Shown here in pieces: positions 36,567 to 45,363 of a DNA stretch of 64,000 nt (position 1 is its first letter; the number at the start of each line of letters is the position of its first letter). A model generated the notes under the pieces. It made no database searches, had not been told where the DNA came from, and saw nothing but the letters and a program-made list of their open reading frames with translations. Made by a program: the position numbers and the translations under genes. Source of the DNA: Ideonella dechloratans. Lineage in GTDB: Bacteria > Pseudomonadota > Gammaproteobacteria > Burkholderiales > Burkholderiaceae_C. Location of the stretch: NCBI RefSeq assembly GCF_021049305.1, contig NZ_CP088081.1, positions 3,100,001 to 3,164,000 on the forward strand. Reading direction: 5' to 3'.

Positions 36567-38048
36567 GTGCCGCTTCAGGGAGCAGCGCCCACCCACCGCC
36601 TGACCACATCGCTGACTTTCCGGACGGGGCCCGGCCCCGGCAGAACCTTGAGCTTGTTGGGCCCCTTTTCCCGTTTTCCGCTGACTCCGTTGCGCCAAGC
36701 CTTCGAGTCGGCCACCAAATCCCTCCGTCAACACCCCCGCGCCGTGGCCGCCGCCGTGCTGGCCCTGGTCGCCGGCACCGGCGTCACCGCCTTCGGCATC
36801 GCGCCGCTGGCACCGGATGCGTCCCTGCTGCCCCGCCGTCAGATCGTCGAGGACGTCACCCCGGAAGCCATCGCACCGCAGCTGGAAGCCCTGGCCGGCG
36901 CCCCGCTGGTGCTGCATCGCACCGAGCTGACCCGCCCGGCCGACACCGCCGACACCCTGCTGCGCCGCCTGGGCGTGGTGGATGCCTCGGCCGCCGCCTG
37001 GATCCGCAACGACCCGATCGGCCGCCGCCTGTTCGAGGGCAATGCCGGCAAGATGGTCACCGTCGGCAAGGATGCCGATGGCCGCCTGACCGAGCTGGTG
37101 GCCCGCTTCCCGACGGCCGACGACGAGAACGGTCATCCGCGCTTCGCCCGCCTGCGGGTGGAGCGTCAGGCCGATGGCCGCTACGCCTCCCATCTGGAGC
37201 AGGCCCAACTCGAATCGACCCCGCGCCTGGCCAGCGGCACCATCCAGAGTTCGCTGTTCGCCGCCACCGATGCGGCCGGCCTGCCCGACGCGGTGGCCAC
37301 GCAGCTGGCCGAAATCTTCGGCAGTGACATCGACTTCCGCCGGGATCTGCGCAAGGGCGACACCTTCCGCGTGGTCTTCGAAACGCTGACCGCCGACGGC
37401 GAACCCGTGCCCTGGAGCCAGGGCAGTGGCAAGGTGCTGGCCGCCGAGTTCGTCAACGCCGGCCAGGCCCATCAGGCCGTCTGGTACGCCGGTGTCGGCA
37501 AGGGCGGCTATTTCGATTTCAACGGCGAGAGCAAGCGCCGCGCTTTCATCTCCAGCCCGGTGGCCTTCTCGCGGGTGAGCTCGGGCTTTGCCATGCGCTT
37601 CCACCCCATTCTGGGCGTCTGGAAGAAGCACCTGGGCGTGGATTACGCCGCCCCCACCGGCACCCCCGTGCGCACGGTGGGTGATGGCGTGGTGTCGTTT
37701 GCCGGCGTGCAGAACGGCTACGGCAACGTCATCATGGTCCAGCACTCGGGCGACCGCATGACGGTGTACGCCCACCTCAGCCGCATCGGCGTGCGCAAGG
37801 GCCAGCATGTCAGCGCTGGCGACACCATTGGCAATGTCGGCATGACCGGCTGGGCCACCGGCCCGCACCTGCACTTCGAGTTCCGGCTGCACGGCCAGCA
37901 GAAGGATCCGGTCGCGGTCGCCAAGTCCTCCGAGACCATCCGGCTGGATCCCGCCCAGCGCGGCCGCTTCGCCCAGCTGGCGCAGAACCTGAAGTCCGAG
38001 CTGGACCTGGCCACCGACCTGGGCGGCATGCCGGGCCGGTTCGAATGA
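36567..38048 (+). CDS. M23 family metallopeptidase (OapA/LytM-type cell-wall hydrolase)
   Basis: 493 residues from GTG 36567; TTG 36648 is a plausible shorter start and the true N-terminus is unsettled. A transmembrane or signal helix (AVAAAVLALVAGTGVTAFG) lies near 60-80. There is an OapA/LysM-like N-domain (TADTLLRRLGVVDASAAAW; LRKGDTFRVVFETL). The M23/LytM domain follows, with metal ligands in FHPILGVWKKHLGVDYAAP and the HLHF motif in GPHLHFEFR. It cleaves peptidoglycan cross-links in the periplasm. anmK, a peptidoglycan-recycling gene, follows 15 bases downstream, likely in the same operon. Confidence 0.92.
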   Translation: MPLQGAAPTHRLTTSLTFRTGPGPGRTLSLLGPFSRFPLTPLRQAFESATKSLRQHPRAVAAAVLALVAGTGVTAFGIAPLAPDASLLPRRQIVEDVTPEAIAPQLEALAGAPLVLHRTELTRPADTADTLLRRLGVVDASAAAWIRNDPIGRRLFEGNAGKMVTVGKDADGRLTELVARFPTADDENGHPRFARLRVERQADGRYASHLEQAQLESTPRLASGTIQSSLFAATDAAGLPDAVATQLAEIFGSDIDFRRDLRKGDTFRVVFETLTADGEPVPWSQGSGKVLAAEFVNAGQAHQAVWYAGVGKGGYFDFNGESKRRAFISSPVAFSRVSSGFAMRFHPILGVWKKHLGVDYAAPTGTPVRTVGDGVVSFAGVQNGYGNVIMVQHSGDRMTVYAHLSRIGVRKGQHVSAGDTIGNVGMTGWATGPHLHFEFRLHGQQKDPVAVAKSSETIRLDPAQRGRFAQLAQNLKSELDLATDLGGMPGRFE

Positions 38049-38063
38049 GCGCCTGACGGCTCC

Positions 38064-39182
38064 GTGGACACCGAGGTCCTGATCGGCCTGATGTCCGGCA
38101 CCTCGCTGGACGGCGTGGACGGCGTGCTGGCCCACTTCGACGCGGCCGGACGCCCCCAGGTCCGGGCCCATGCCCACCGGCCGTTTCCCGCGGCGCTGCG
38201 CGACGAACTGCTGGCGCTGAACCAGAGCGGTGCCGATGAACTGCACCGCGGCGCGCTGTCGGCCAATGCCCTGGCCGAGGTGCAGGCCCAGGTGGTGGCC
38301 GAGCTGCTGGTCCGCAGTGGTCTGGCTGCGGACGCGGTGCGGGCCGTGGGCTCCCACGGCCAGACCGTGCGCCACCGCCCCGGCGAATTCGATGGCACCG
38401 GCTACACCCTGCAACTCAACCAGCCCGCCCTGCTGGCCGAACGCTGCGGCATCGACGTGGTGAGCGACTTCCGCAGCCGCGACGTGGCCGCGGGAGGCCA
38501 GGGCGCCCCCTTGGTGCCGGCCTTCCATGCCGTGGTCTTCGGCGGCCAGGCCTGCCCCGCCGCCGTTCTCAACCTGGGTGGCATGGCCAACCTGACGCTG
38601 CTGCCCGCCGCGGGCGATCCCGCCCCGGTGCGCGGCTTCGACTGCGGGCCGGGCAATGCACTGCTGGACTTCTGGATCCAGCAGGAGCTGGGTCGCCCCT
38701 ATGACGAAGGCGGCCGCTGGGGTGCGGGCGGCCGGGTCGACCCCGCCCTGCTGGCGCGCCTGCTGGACGAACCCTTTCTGCGTGCCGCGCCGCCCAAGAG
38801 CACCGGCCGCGATCTGTTCAACCCGCCGTGGCTGCTGGCCCGGTTGACGCCCGGCCTGCCCCCGCAGGATGTGCAGGCCACCCTGGCCGAATTCACCGCC
38901 AGCTGCGCCGCCGAGGCCCTGGTCGCCCAAGCCCCGGACACCACCACCCTGCTGTGCTGCGGTGGCGGCGCGCTGAATCAGGACCTGATGCGCCGCCTGC
39001 AGGCCCTGCTGCCCGACCTGCGGGTGGGCAGCACCGACAGTGCCGGCCTGCCGCCGCTGCAGGTGGAGGCCACCGCCTTCGCCTGGCTGGCCTGGGCCTT
39101 CCTGCACCGGCAGCCGGGCAACCGGCCCGAGGTCACCGGAGCCGTCGGCTTGCGGGTGCTGGGCGCGCTGCATCCCGCCTGA
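38064..39182 (+). CDS. anmK: Anhydro-N-acetylmuramic acid kinase
   Basis: 372 residues from GTG 38064. ATP-binding signature LMSGTSLDGVDGV at the N-terminus, GSHGQTVRHRPGEF near 95, and conserved FDCGPGNALLDFW and CGGGALNQDLMRRL. It hydrolyses and phosphorylates 1,6-anhydro-MurNAc from cell-wall turnover to MurNAc-6-phosphate. The preceding M23 peptidase makes muropeptides, so the pair has a coherent cell-wall context. Confidence 0.95.
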   Translation: MDTEVLIGLMSGTSLDGVDGVLAHFDAAGRPQVRAHAHRPFPAALRDELLALNQSGADELHRGALSANALAEVQAQVVAELLVRSGLAADAVRAVGSHGQTVRHRPGEFDGTGYTLQLNQPALLAERCGIDVVSDFRSRDVAAGGQGAPLVPAFHAVVFGGQACPAAVLNLGGMANLTLLPAAGDPAPVRGFDCGPGNALLDFWIQQELGRPYDEGGRWGAGGRVDPALLARLLDEPFLRAAPPKSTGRDLFNPPWLLARLTPGLPPQDVQATLAEFTASCAAEALVAQAPDTTTLLCCGGGALNQDLMRRLQALLPDLRVGSTDSAGLPPLQVEATAFAWLAWAFLHRQPGNRPEVTGAVGLRVLGALHPA

Positions 39183-39189
39183 AACGACA

Positions 39190-39211
39190 CAGGCCGCCCG
39201 AGGGCGGCCTG
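39190..39211. terminator. Hairpin between convergent anmK and erpA
   Basis: Perfect stem AGGCCGCCC / GGGCGGCCT with a GA loop, right after the anmK stop. There is no T-run on either side, so it is a weak or rho-assisted terminator candidate. Confidence 0.5.
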
Positions 39212-39236
39212 CAATGGGGCGGGATCTGTCCCTGGA

Positions 39237-39611
39237 TCAGACCGAGAAGCTCGAACCGCAACCGCAGGTGGTGGTCGCATTCGGGTTCTTGATCACGAAC
39301 TGCGAGCCCTGCAGGTCTTCCTTGTAGTCGATCTCGGCGCCGACCAGGTACTGCAGGCTCATGGCGTCGATCAGCAGGGTCACGCCGTTCTTGCTCATCT
39401 GCGTGTCGTCCTCGTTGACGATCTCATCGAAGGTGAAACCGTACTGGAAGCCGGAGCAGCCGCCGCCCTGCACGAACACGCGCAGCTTCAGGTCGGGGTT
39501 GCCTTCCTCGGCCACCAGATCGGCCACCTTGGCCGCGGCGCTGTCGGTGAAGATGATGGGGGCCGGCATCTCGGTGCTGGCAAGGTCTTGGGTCTCGGCG
39601 ACGGCGGTCAT
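39237..39611 (-). CDS. erpA: Iron-sulfur cluster insertion protein ErpA
   Basis: 124 residues from ATG 39611 with an AAGGA site. A-type carrier with the three conserved cysteines: one in [13 protein letters not shown] and two in the C-terminal [11 protein letters not shown]. It delivers [Fe-S] clusters to apo-enzymes. Unlinked to an isc operon here, as is common in betaproteobacteria. Confidence 0.96.
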   Translation of the reverse strand: MTAVAETQDLASTEMPAPIIFTDSAAAKVADLVAEEGNPDLKLRVFVQGGGCSGFQYGFTFDEIVNEDDTQMSKNGVTLLIDAMSLQYLVGAEIDYKEDLQGSQFVIKNPNATTTCGCGSSFSV

Positions 39612-39794
39612 TCGGATGTCCTTCGAGGGGTTGCTGCGCCCCAGGCTCAGGGGCGGCACCGTGAGAGATGGAGGCGCCCAGGCACGCTTTCAAGGCGCAG
39701 GCCCGCATGTTCCCATGCCGGCCCATGTCCTTGCCAGGGGCGAGGGTTTGGTCGTTTCGGTGACACCACGCGGCGGCCGGCCCGAAACGACAAA

Positions 39795-39823
39795 GGCCGC
39801 CCAGCGGTGAAGCTGAAGCGGCC
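39795..39823 (-). terminator. Weak hairpin terminator after rpsI
   Basis: On the minus strand GGCCGC and GCGGCC arms enclose a long loop and are followed by TTTG. Only 6 bp of stem, so this is a tentative call. Confidence 0.3.
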
Positions 39824-39866
39824 CGGATCCGGATGGCCACGCCAGGCGCGGCCATCGGGAGATCGA

Positions 39867-40259
39867 TCAGCGCTTGCTGAACTGCTTCCGACGACGGGCG
39901 CCGTGCAGACCGACCTTCTTACGCTCGACTTCACGGGCGTCGCGGGTCACGAAGCCGGCTTGGCTCAGCGCGGACTTCAGGGCGGCGTCGTAGTCGATCA
40001 GGGCGCGGGTGATGCCGTGGCGCACGGCACCGGCCTGGCCGGATTCACCGCCGCCGGCGACGTTGACCTTGATGTCGAAGGCTTCGACGTTCTCGGTCAG
40101 CACCAGAGGCTGCTTGACCACCATGATGGAGGTCTGGCGGCCGAAGTACTCGTCCACGGGCTTGCCGTTGACGACGATCTGGCCAGTGCCCTTCTTCAGG
40201 AAGACGCGGGCCACGGACGACTTGCGGCGGCCGGTGCCGTAATTCCAATTACCGATCAT
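39867..40259 (-). CDS. rpsI: 30S ribosomal protein S9
   Basis: 130 residues. The N-terminal [20 protein letters not shown] and the C-terminal basic tail [11 protein letters not shown] are diagnostic of S9, whose C-terminus reaches the P site. Follows rplM by 10 bases in the standard rplM-rpsI operon. Confidence 0.98.
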   Translation of the reverse strand: MIGNWNYGTGRRKSSVARVFLKKGTGQIVVNGKPVDEYFGRQTSIMVVKQPLVLTENVEAFDIKVNVAGGGESGQAGAVRHGITRALIDYDAALKSALSQAGFVTRDAREVERKKVGLHGARRRKQFSKR

Positions 40260-40269
40260 TCAGCGCTCC

Positions 40270-40698
40270 TCAGATTTCCAGGGGCTTGGGCTGCTGAGCG
40301 GTGTGCGGGTGTTCACCACCTGCATAGACCTTCAGCTTCTTGATCATGGCGTAGCCCAGCGGACCCTTGGGCAGCATGCCCTTGACGGCCTTCTCCAGGG
40401 CGCGGCCCGGATGCTTGGCTTGCATGTCCTTGAACTTGGTGCCGTAGATGCCACCCGGGAAACCGGAGTGACGGTAGTACACCTTGTCGTTGGCCTTGTT
40501 GCCCGTCACACGCAGCTTGTCTGCATTGACGATGACGATGAAATCGCCGGTGTCCACGTGAGGGGTGTAGATGGCCTTGTGCTTGCCGCGCAAACGGAGT
40601 GCCACTTCGCTGGCAACACGTCCGAGCACCTTGTCGGTGGCGTCAATCACAAACCACTCGTGGACCACCTCGGCCGGCTTGGCGCTGAAGGTCTTCAT
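40270..40698 (-). CDS. rplM: 50S ribosomal protein L13
   Basis: 142 residues. Conserved L13 sequence: [40 protein letters not shown], and [18 protein letters not shown]. First gene of the rplM-rpsI operon; a promoter about 200 bases upstream leaves a long leader. Confidence 0.98.
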   Translation of the reverse strand: MKTFSAKPAEVVHEWFVIDATDKVLGRVASEVALRLRGKHKAIYTPHVDTGDFIVIVNADKLRVTGNKANDKVYYRHSGFPGGIYGTKFKDMQAKHPGRALEKAVKGMLPKGPLGYAMIKKLKVYAGGEHPHTAQQPKPLEI

Positions 40699-41031
40699 GA
40701 GAGTCTCTGAGAACAGAAGAAAACGGCTGTGCGAGCGGCCACGCCAGGTGTCTTCGGCACTGCTTGGAAAGGGAAACCGCCTCGCAGCGACGTTTCCGGC
40801 AGCCTCTCAGACCCACTGCGCAACCCGCTCGAAGCCATGCTGGATGGGCATTCAAGACGGGCGCCACTCTCCCCGCCGATAACGGGAAAGCCGGCAAGTA
40901 TAGCCCAACCCCACCGGGGCGAACAAGCCATCAATCCGGCGAAGGTCGTGCAGACTGCACTGCGGAATCCGTGAAAACCCTGTACAGTCCGGGTAAACCC
41001 TAGACCTGACACAGGCCTGTCACGCCTGCTG
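40699..41031. other. Non-coding region between rplM and the GNAT gene
   Basis: 333 bp without a credible gene. The left ~190 bases are the rplM leader on the minus strand, then comes the rplM promoter (40897-40926). The right ~100 bases must hold the promoter of the rightward GNAT gene, but I see no clear -35/-10 pair there. Confidence 0.6.
40897..40926 (-). promoter_or_regulatory. Sigma-70 promoter of rplM-rpsI
   Basis: On the minus strand TTGTTC (complement of 40921-40926) and TATACT (complement of 40897-40902) are separated by 18 bases. Initiation near 40890 would give a leader of about 190 bases before the rplM ATG. Confidence 0.7.
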
Positions 41032-41727
41032 ATGGCCATGACCTCCCTGAACACCTCTTCCGCCCCTCGCCCCGTCGCCCGCAGCCGCTGGATCCCGATC
41101 CGCCCCCTGAGCGAGATCAACCGGCCGGACGTGCTCGCGCACCTGCTGGCGCTGTCGCCGCCCGACCGCTACCTGCGCTTCGGCTACGCCGCCAGCGACA
41201 CCCAGATCGAGCGCTATGTCGCCTCGCTGAACTTCGCCCGCGACGACATCGCCGGCGTGTTCAACTGGAAGCTGGAACTGATCGCCATGACCCATGTGGC
41301 CTACCTGGGCCAGGAGGGTGAGGCTTCGAATCTGGCGGAGTTCGGCGTCTCGGTGGCCGCCCACGCCCGTGGCCGCGGCTACGGCGCCCGATTGTTCGAC
41401 CATGCCGTGTTGCGGGCCCGCATCCGTGGCGTGGACACCATGATCATCCACGCCCTGACCGAGAACACCGCCATGCTGCGCATCGCGCGCAAGGCGGGCG
41501 CCACGGTCGAGCGGGACGGCTCGGATTCCGAAGCCCGGCTGAAGCTGCCGCCCGAGAACCTCGGCCTGCGCCTGGAGGCCCTGATGTCGGACCAGGCTGC
41601 CGAGTTTGACTACGGCGTCAAGAGTCAGGCCCAGTTCATGCAGATGCTGAGCTCGTGGATGGGCGCCGATCTGACCTGGCCCCCGCACAGCCGGTCGGGC
41701 ACGCGCGAATCGGCCACCGCCGAGTGA
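41032..41727 (+). CDS. GNAT family N-acetyltransferase
   Basis: 231 residues (an in-frame ATG at 41038 is also possible). Acetyl-CoA-binding motif A appears as VSVAAHARGRGYGARLFDHAV (R-G-x-G-Y-G), followed by the usual NTAMLRIARKAGATVE segment. N- and C-terminal extensions surround the core. Substrate unknown. The stress kinase gene follows 32 bases downstream. Confidence 0.88.
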   Translation: MAMTSLNTSSAPRPVARSRWIPIRPLSEINRPDVLAHLLALSPPDRYLRFGYAASDTQIERYVASLNFARDDIAGVFNWKLELIAMTHVAYLGQEGEASNLAEFGVSVAAHARGRGYGARLFDHAVLRARIRGVDTMIIHALTENTAMLRIARKAGATVERDGSDSEARLKLPPENLGLRLEALMSDQAAEFDYGVKSQAQFMQMLSSWMGADLTWPPHSRSGTRESATAE

Positions 41728-41759
41728 GCCTGCCGGCGGACGCGGCGTACCATGCGCCG

Positions 41760-42806
41760 ATGCCCGCTTCTCCGCCCTCTCCACCCTTTGCCGGACTCGA
41801 TCCAGCCGCCGTGCTGCAGGCCCTGCATCTGGCCGGCCTGCCTCCCGACGGTCGGCTGCTGCAGCTGAACTCCTACGAGAACCGCGTCTGGCAGGCCCAT
41901 CTGGACGATGGCCGGGTGGTGGTGGCCAAGTTCTACCGCCCCGGCCGCTGGAGCGATGCCCAGATCGCCGAGGAGCACGCCTTCGCCGCCGAACTGGCGC
42001 AGGCCGACCTGCCTGTGGTGCCGCCGCTGGTGCTGCACCCGCTGGAGCACGTGGGGCCGCTGCAACTCTCTCCCATCACGCCCACGCTGGCCCATGTCAC
42101 GACCGACGAGGGCCAGGTCTTCCGCTTTTCCGTCAGCGAGCGGCGCACGGGCCGGGCGCCGGAACTGGAGGACCCGGAGGTGTTGCGGCGCCTGGGCCAC
42201 CTGCTCGGCCGGCTTCATGCGGTGGGCGCACGCGGCCGCTTCGAGCACCGCCGCCGCATCGACAGCGCGACGCTGGGACACCAGCCGCGCCAGCGCCTGA
42301 TCGACAGCGGGCGCGTCGATCCCGAGATCGACCATGCCTGGGTGCGGCTGAGCGCCCAGGCCCTGGACCTGGTGGACGCGGTGATGGAGCGCCATCCGCC
42401 GGCCCGGCTGCTGCGCCTGCATGGCGACTGCCACCCCGGCAATGTGCTGTGGCGCGAGGAAGGCGCCTTCAGCGGGCCCAACCTGGTGGACCTGGACGAC
42501 TGCGCGACCGGTCCCGCCATCCAGGATCTGTGGATGCTGCTGCCGGGCGAGCGCGCCGCCGTGGCGGCCGCCCAGGACCACCTGCTCGACGGCTACCGCG
42601 ACTTCATGGACTTCGATGACCGTGAGCTGCTGCTGATCGAGCCGCTGCGCACCCTGCGCATGATTCACCACAGCGCCTGGATCGCCGAGCGCTGGGACGA
42701 CCCCGCCTTTCCCGTCGCCTTCCCCTGGTTCGCCAGCCCGTCCTACTGGAGCCAGCAGGCCAACGAACTGCGCGAGCAGATCGACCGCCTGCAGGATCTG
42801 ACTTAG
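41760..42806 (+). CDS. srkA: Stress response serine/threonine kinase A
   Basis: 348 residues from ATG 41760. YihE/SrkA family: NSYENRVWQAHLDDGRVVVAKFYRPGRWS near the start, catalytic loop LHGDCHPGNVLW, and DLDDCATGPAIQDLWMLL as the metal-binding DFD-like segment. C-terminal PWFASPSYWSQQANELREQI. It protects cells from stress-induced death in E. coli. Probably co-transcribed with the GNAT gene. Confidence 0.94.
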   Translation: MPASPPSPPFAGLDPAAVLQALHLAGLPPDGRLLQLNSYENRVWQAHLDDGRVVVAKFYRPGRWSDAQIAEEHAFAAELAQADLPVVPPLVLHPLEHVGPLQLSPITPTLAHVTTDEGQVFRFSVSERRTGRAPELEDPEVLRRLGHLLGRLHAVGARGRFEHRRRIDSATLGHQPRQRLIDSGRVDPEIDHAWVRLSAQALDLVDAVMERHPPARLLRLHGDCHPGNVLWREEGAFSGPNLVDLDDCATGPAIQDLWMLLPGERAAVAAAQDHLLDGYRDFMDFDDRELLLIEPLRTLRMIHHSAWIAERWDDPAFPVAFPWFASPSYWSQQANELREQIDRLQDLT

Positions 42807-42851
42807 GATGGCTCCAGATACCCAACGCGGTAAGACACGAGGGGACAGATC

Positions 42852-43355
42852 ATGAAGTTCACGGCATGGATCCGGGCCTTGGCCGGGCGCAGCCGCAGCG
42901 AGCCCCCCGAAGACACGGGGGGGCCCTCCAGCCTGCTGGCCACCCAGCCCCCGGAGGAAACCGGCCAGGGCGAAGTCGGCGGGCTGGACTTCGCCGCCGC
43001 CATCCGCGCCCACCAGGCGTGGAAGGGGCGGCTGCAGGCCGTGGTGAACGGTGAGTCGAATGAGCAACTGCGGTCCACGGACGTCAGTCCGGACGACCGC
43101 TGCGTGCTGGGCCAGTGGCTGCACGGCCCGGGCTGCCAGGGCTTTCACGGCGAGCCCCTGCTGGACACGGTGCGCGCCACCCATGCCCGCTTTCACCTGA
43201 TGGCCGGGGCCGTGCTGCGGGCGGTCGAGGAGGGCCGCCCCCAGGACGCCCGCCAGCTGCTGGCCAGCGACTACCAGCGCGCCTCGGTCCAGGTGCAGGG
43301 CAAGCTGGCCGAGCTCTTCCTGCACGCCACGGGCAGCGAACGGGCCACGCCCTGA
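42852..43355 (+). CDS. Stand-alone CZB (chemoreceptor zinc-binding) domain protein
   Basis: 167 residues, ATG with a GAGGGG-type site. A proline/glycine-rich N-terminus (~1-45) precedes a CZB domain: FAAAIRAHQAWKGRLQAVV, CVLGQWLHGPGCQGF, and THARFHLMAGAVLRAVEEG, with the expected His and Cys zinc ligands. CZB normally ends chemoreceptors or diguanylate cyclases and senses zinc/hypochlorous acid; here it stands alone. No transmembrane helix. Sensor or adaptor role inferred. Confidence 0.85.
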   Translation: MKFTAWIRALAGRSRSEPPEDTGGPSSLLATQPPEETGQGEVGGLDFAAAIRAHQAWKGRLQAVVNGESNEQLRSTDVSPDDRCVLGQWLHGPGCQGFHGEPLLDTVRATHARFHLMAGAVLRAVEEGRPQDARQLLASDYQRASVQVQGKLAELFLHATGSERATP

Positions 43356-43376
43356 TCCGCCGCCCGCCCGACGGCC

Positions 43377-45263
43377 TCAGGCCGCCGGTGCCAGCAGGCG
43401 CGTCACGCGCTGCACATAGCCGGCCGGGTCGTCCAGCTGACCGCCTTCGGCCAGCAGGGCCTGGTCGAAGAGGATCTGGGCCAGGTCGTCGAAACGCGGA
43501 TCGTCGGCCAGACGCTTGACCAGCGCATGCTCGGGGTTGACCTCGAGAATGGGTTGGGCGTCCGGCGCGGCCTGACCGGCCTGCTTGAGCAGGCGCGCCA
43601 GGTGGGCGCTCATGTCGCCCTCGTCCACCACCACGCAGGCGGGCGAGTCGACCAGCCGGGTGGTGACGCGCACATCCTTGGCGCGGCCCTTCAGGGCCTC
43701 CTTCAGGCGCTCCAGCACCGGCTTGAAGGCCTCGGCCACTTCCTCGGCCTTCTTCTTCTCTTCCTCGTCCTGCAGCTTGCCCAGGTCCACGGCGCCCTTG
43801 GCCACGCTCTGCAGCATGTGGCCCTCGAACTCGTGCAGGTGCGACAGCAGCCACTCGTCCACGCGGTCGGTCAGCAGCAGCACCTCGATGCCCTTCTTGC
43901 GGAAGATCTCCAGCTGCGGGCTGTTCTTGGCGGCGGCCAGGCTGTCGGCGGTGATGACGTAGATCGCCTCCTGGCCTTCCTTCATGCGGGCCACGTAGTC
44001 GGCCAGCGAGACGCCTTCGTCGGCATGCGTGGACGCGAAGCGCAGCAGCTTGGACAGGCGCTCGCGGTTGGCGAAGTCCTCGCCCACGCCCTCCTTGAGC
44101 ACCGCACCGAACTCCTTCCAGAAGTCGGCGTACTTGGCCTTGTCCTCGGCGCTGTCGCTGTCGGCCAGGCTCTCCAGCATGCCCAGCACCCGCTTGGTGG
44201 AACCCTCGCGGATGGCCTTGACGTCGCGGCTTTCCTGCAGCAACTCACGGCTGACGTTGAGCGGCAGGTCGGCCGAGTCGATCACGCCCTTGACGAAGCG
44301 CAGATAGGCCGGCATCAGGGCCTCGGCGTCGTCCATGATGAAGACCCGCTTGACGTAGAGCTTCACGCCCCCACGCTTGTCGCGGTTCCACAGGTCCATC
44401 GGCGCCTTCTTGGGAATGTAGAGCAGCTGCGTGTACTCGCTGCGGCCTTCCACCCGGTTGTGGGTGTAGGCCAGGGGCGGCTCGCTGTCGTAGCTGATCT
44501 GCTTGTAGAAGTCCTGGTACTCGGCGTCGGTGACCTCGCTCTTGGAACGGGCCCACAGGGCAGCGGCCTTGTTGACGGTCTCCCACTCGTCGGTCACGAC
44601 CTGCTTGGCCGCCTCGGCGTCCCAGGTCTCCTTCTTCATCAGGATGGGCAGCGAAATGTGGTCGCTGTACTTGCTGATGATGGCCTTCAGGCGCCAGGTG
44701 GAGAGGAACTCGGCTTCCTCGTCACGCAGGTGCAGGATGACGTCGGTGCCGCGCTCGGCGCGGGCAATGGTTTCCAGCTCGTACTCGCCGGTGCCTTCGC
44801 TGCTCCAGCGCACGGCCTGGTCGGCCGGCAGCCCGGCGCGGCGGCTTTCCACCGTGATGCGGTCGGCCACGATGAAGCCGGAATAGAAGCCCACGCCGAA
44901 CTGGCCGATCAGGTTGGCGTCCTTCTTCTGGTCCCCCGAGAGCTTGGCCATGAAGTCGCGCGTGCCGCTCTTGGCGATGGTGCCCAGGTGGGCCGCGGCC
45001 TCCTCGGCGCTCATGCCGATGCCGTTGTCGCGGATGGTCAGGGTCTTGGCCTCGGCGTCGAAGAACACCCGCACCTCCAGGTTGGGCGCGTCCTCGTACA
45101 GCTCGGGATGGTCCAGGGCCTCGTAGCGCAGCTTGTCGCAGGCGTCCGAGGCGTTGGACACCAGCTCCCGCAGGAAGATCTCCTTGTTGGAGTACAGCGA
45201 GTGGGTGACCAGGTGGAGGATCTGCTTGACCTCGGCCTGGAAGGCATGGGTTTGCTTGCTCAT
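43377..45263 (-). CDS. htpG: Chaperone HtpG (Hsp90)
   Basis: 628 residues from ATG 45263 ([20 protein letters not shown]). GHKL ATPase motifs [25 protein letters not shown] and [13 protein letters not shown], then middle and C-terminal dimerisation domains. ATP-dependent folding chaperone in the cytoplasm. The preceding leftward gene ends in a terminator just upstream, so htpG probably has its own promoter. Confidence 0.97.
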   Translation of the reverse strand: MSKQTHAFQAEVKQILHLVTHSLYSNKEIFLRELVSNASDACDKLRYEALDHPELYEDAPNLEVRVFFDAEAKTLTIRDNGIGMSAEEAAAHLGTIAKSGTRDFMAKLSGDQKKDANLIGQFGVGFYSGFIVADRITVESRRAGLPADQAVRWSSEGTGEYELETIARAERGTDVILHLRDEEAEFLSTWRLKAIISKYSDHISLPILMKKETWDAEAAKQVVTDEWETVNKAAALWARSKSEVTDAEYQDFYKQISYDSEPPLAYTHNRVEGRSEYTQLLYIPKKAPMDLWNRDKRGGVKLYVKRVFIMDDAEALMPAYLRFVKGVIDSADLPLNVSRELLQESRDVKAIREGSTKRVLGMLESLADSDSAEDKAKYADFWKEFGAVLKEGVGEDFANRERLSKLLRFASTHADEGVSLADYVARMKEGQEAIYVITADSLAAAKNSPQLEIFRKKGIEVLLLTDRVDEWLLSHLHEFEGHMLQSVAKGAVDLGKLQDEEEKKKAEEVAEAFKPVLERLKEALKGRAKDVRVTTRLVDSPACVVVDEGDMSAHLARLLKQAGQAAPDAQPILEVNPEHALVKRLADDPRFDDLAQILFDQALLAEGGQLDDPAGYVQRVTRLLAPAA

Positions 45264-45295
45264 CGTTGCGTGAACTGTGGGTCTGGAAAATCGTG

Positions 45296-45314
45296 AAAAA
45301 GCCCTGGCCGGGCT
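45296..45314 (-). terminator. Intrinsic terminator of the Nudix/MBL fusion gene
   Basis: On the minus strand AGCCC-GGCCA-GGGCT is followed by a T5 run (45296-45300 complement). A second GC hairpin lies just upstream. It separates the fusion gene from htpG. Confidence 0.75.
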
Positions 45315-45363
45315 CCAGCCGCCACAGCTGGGGGCGGCGCGCGCTTTTTCAAGAGCCCCGGGT

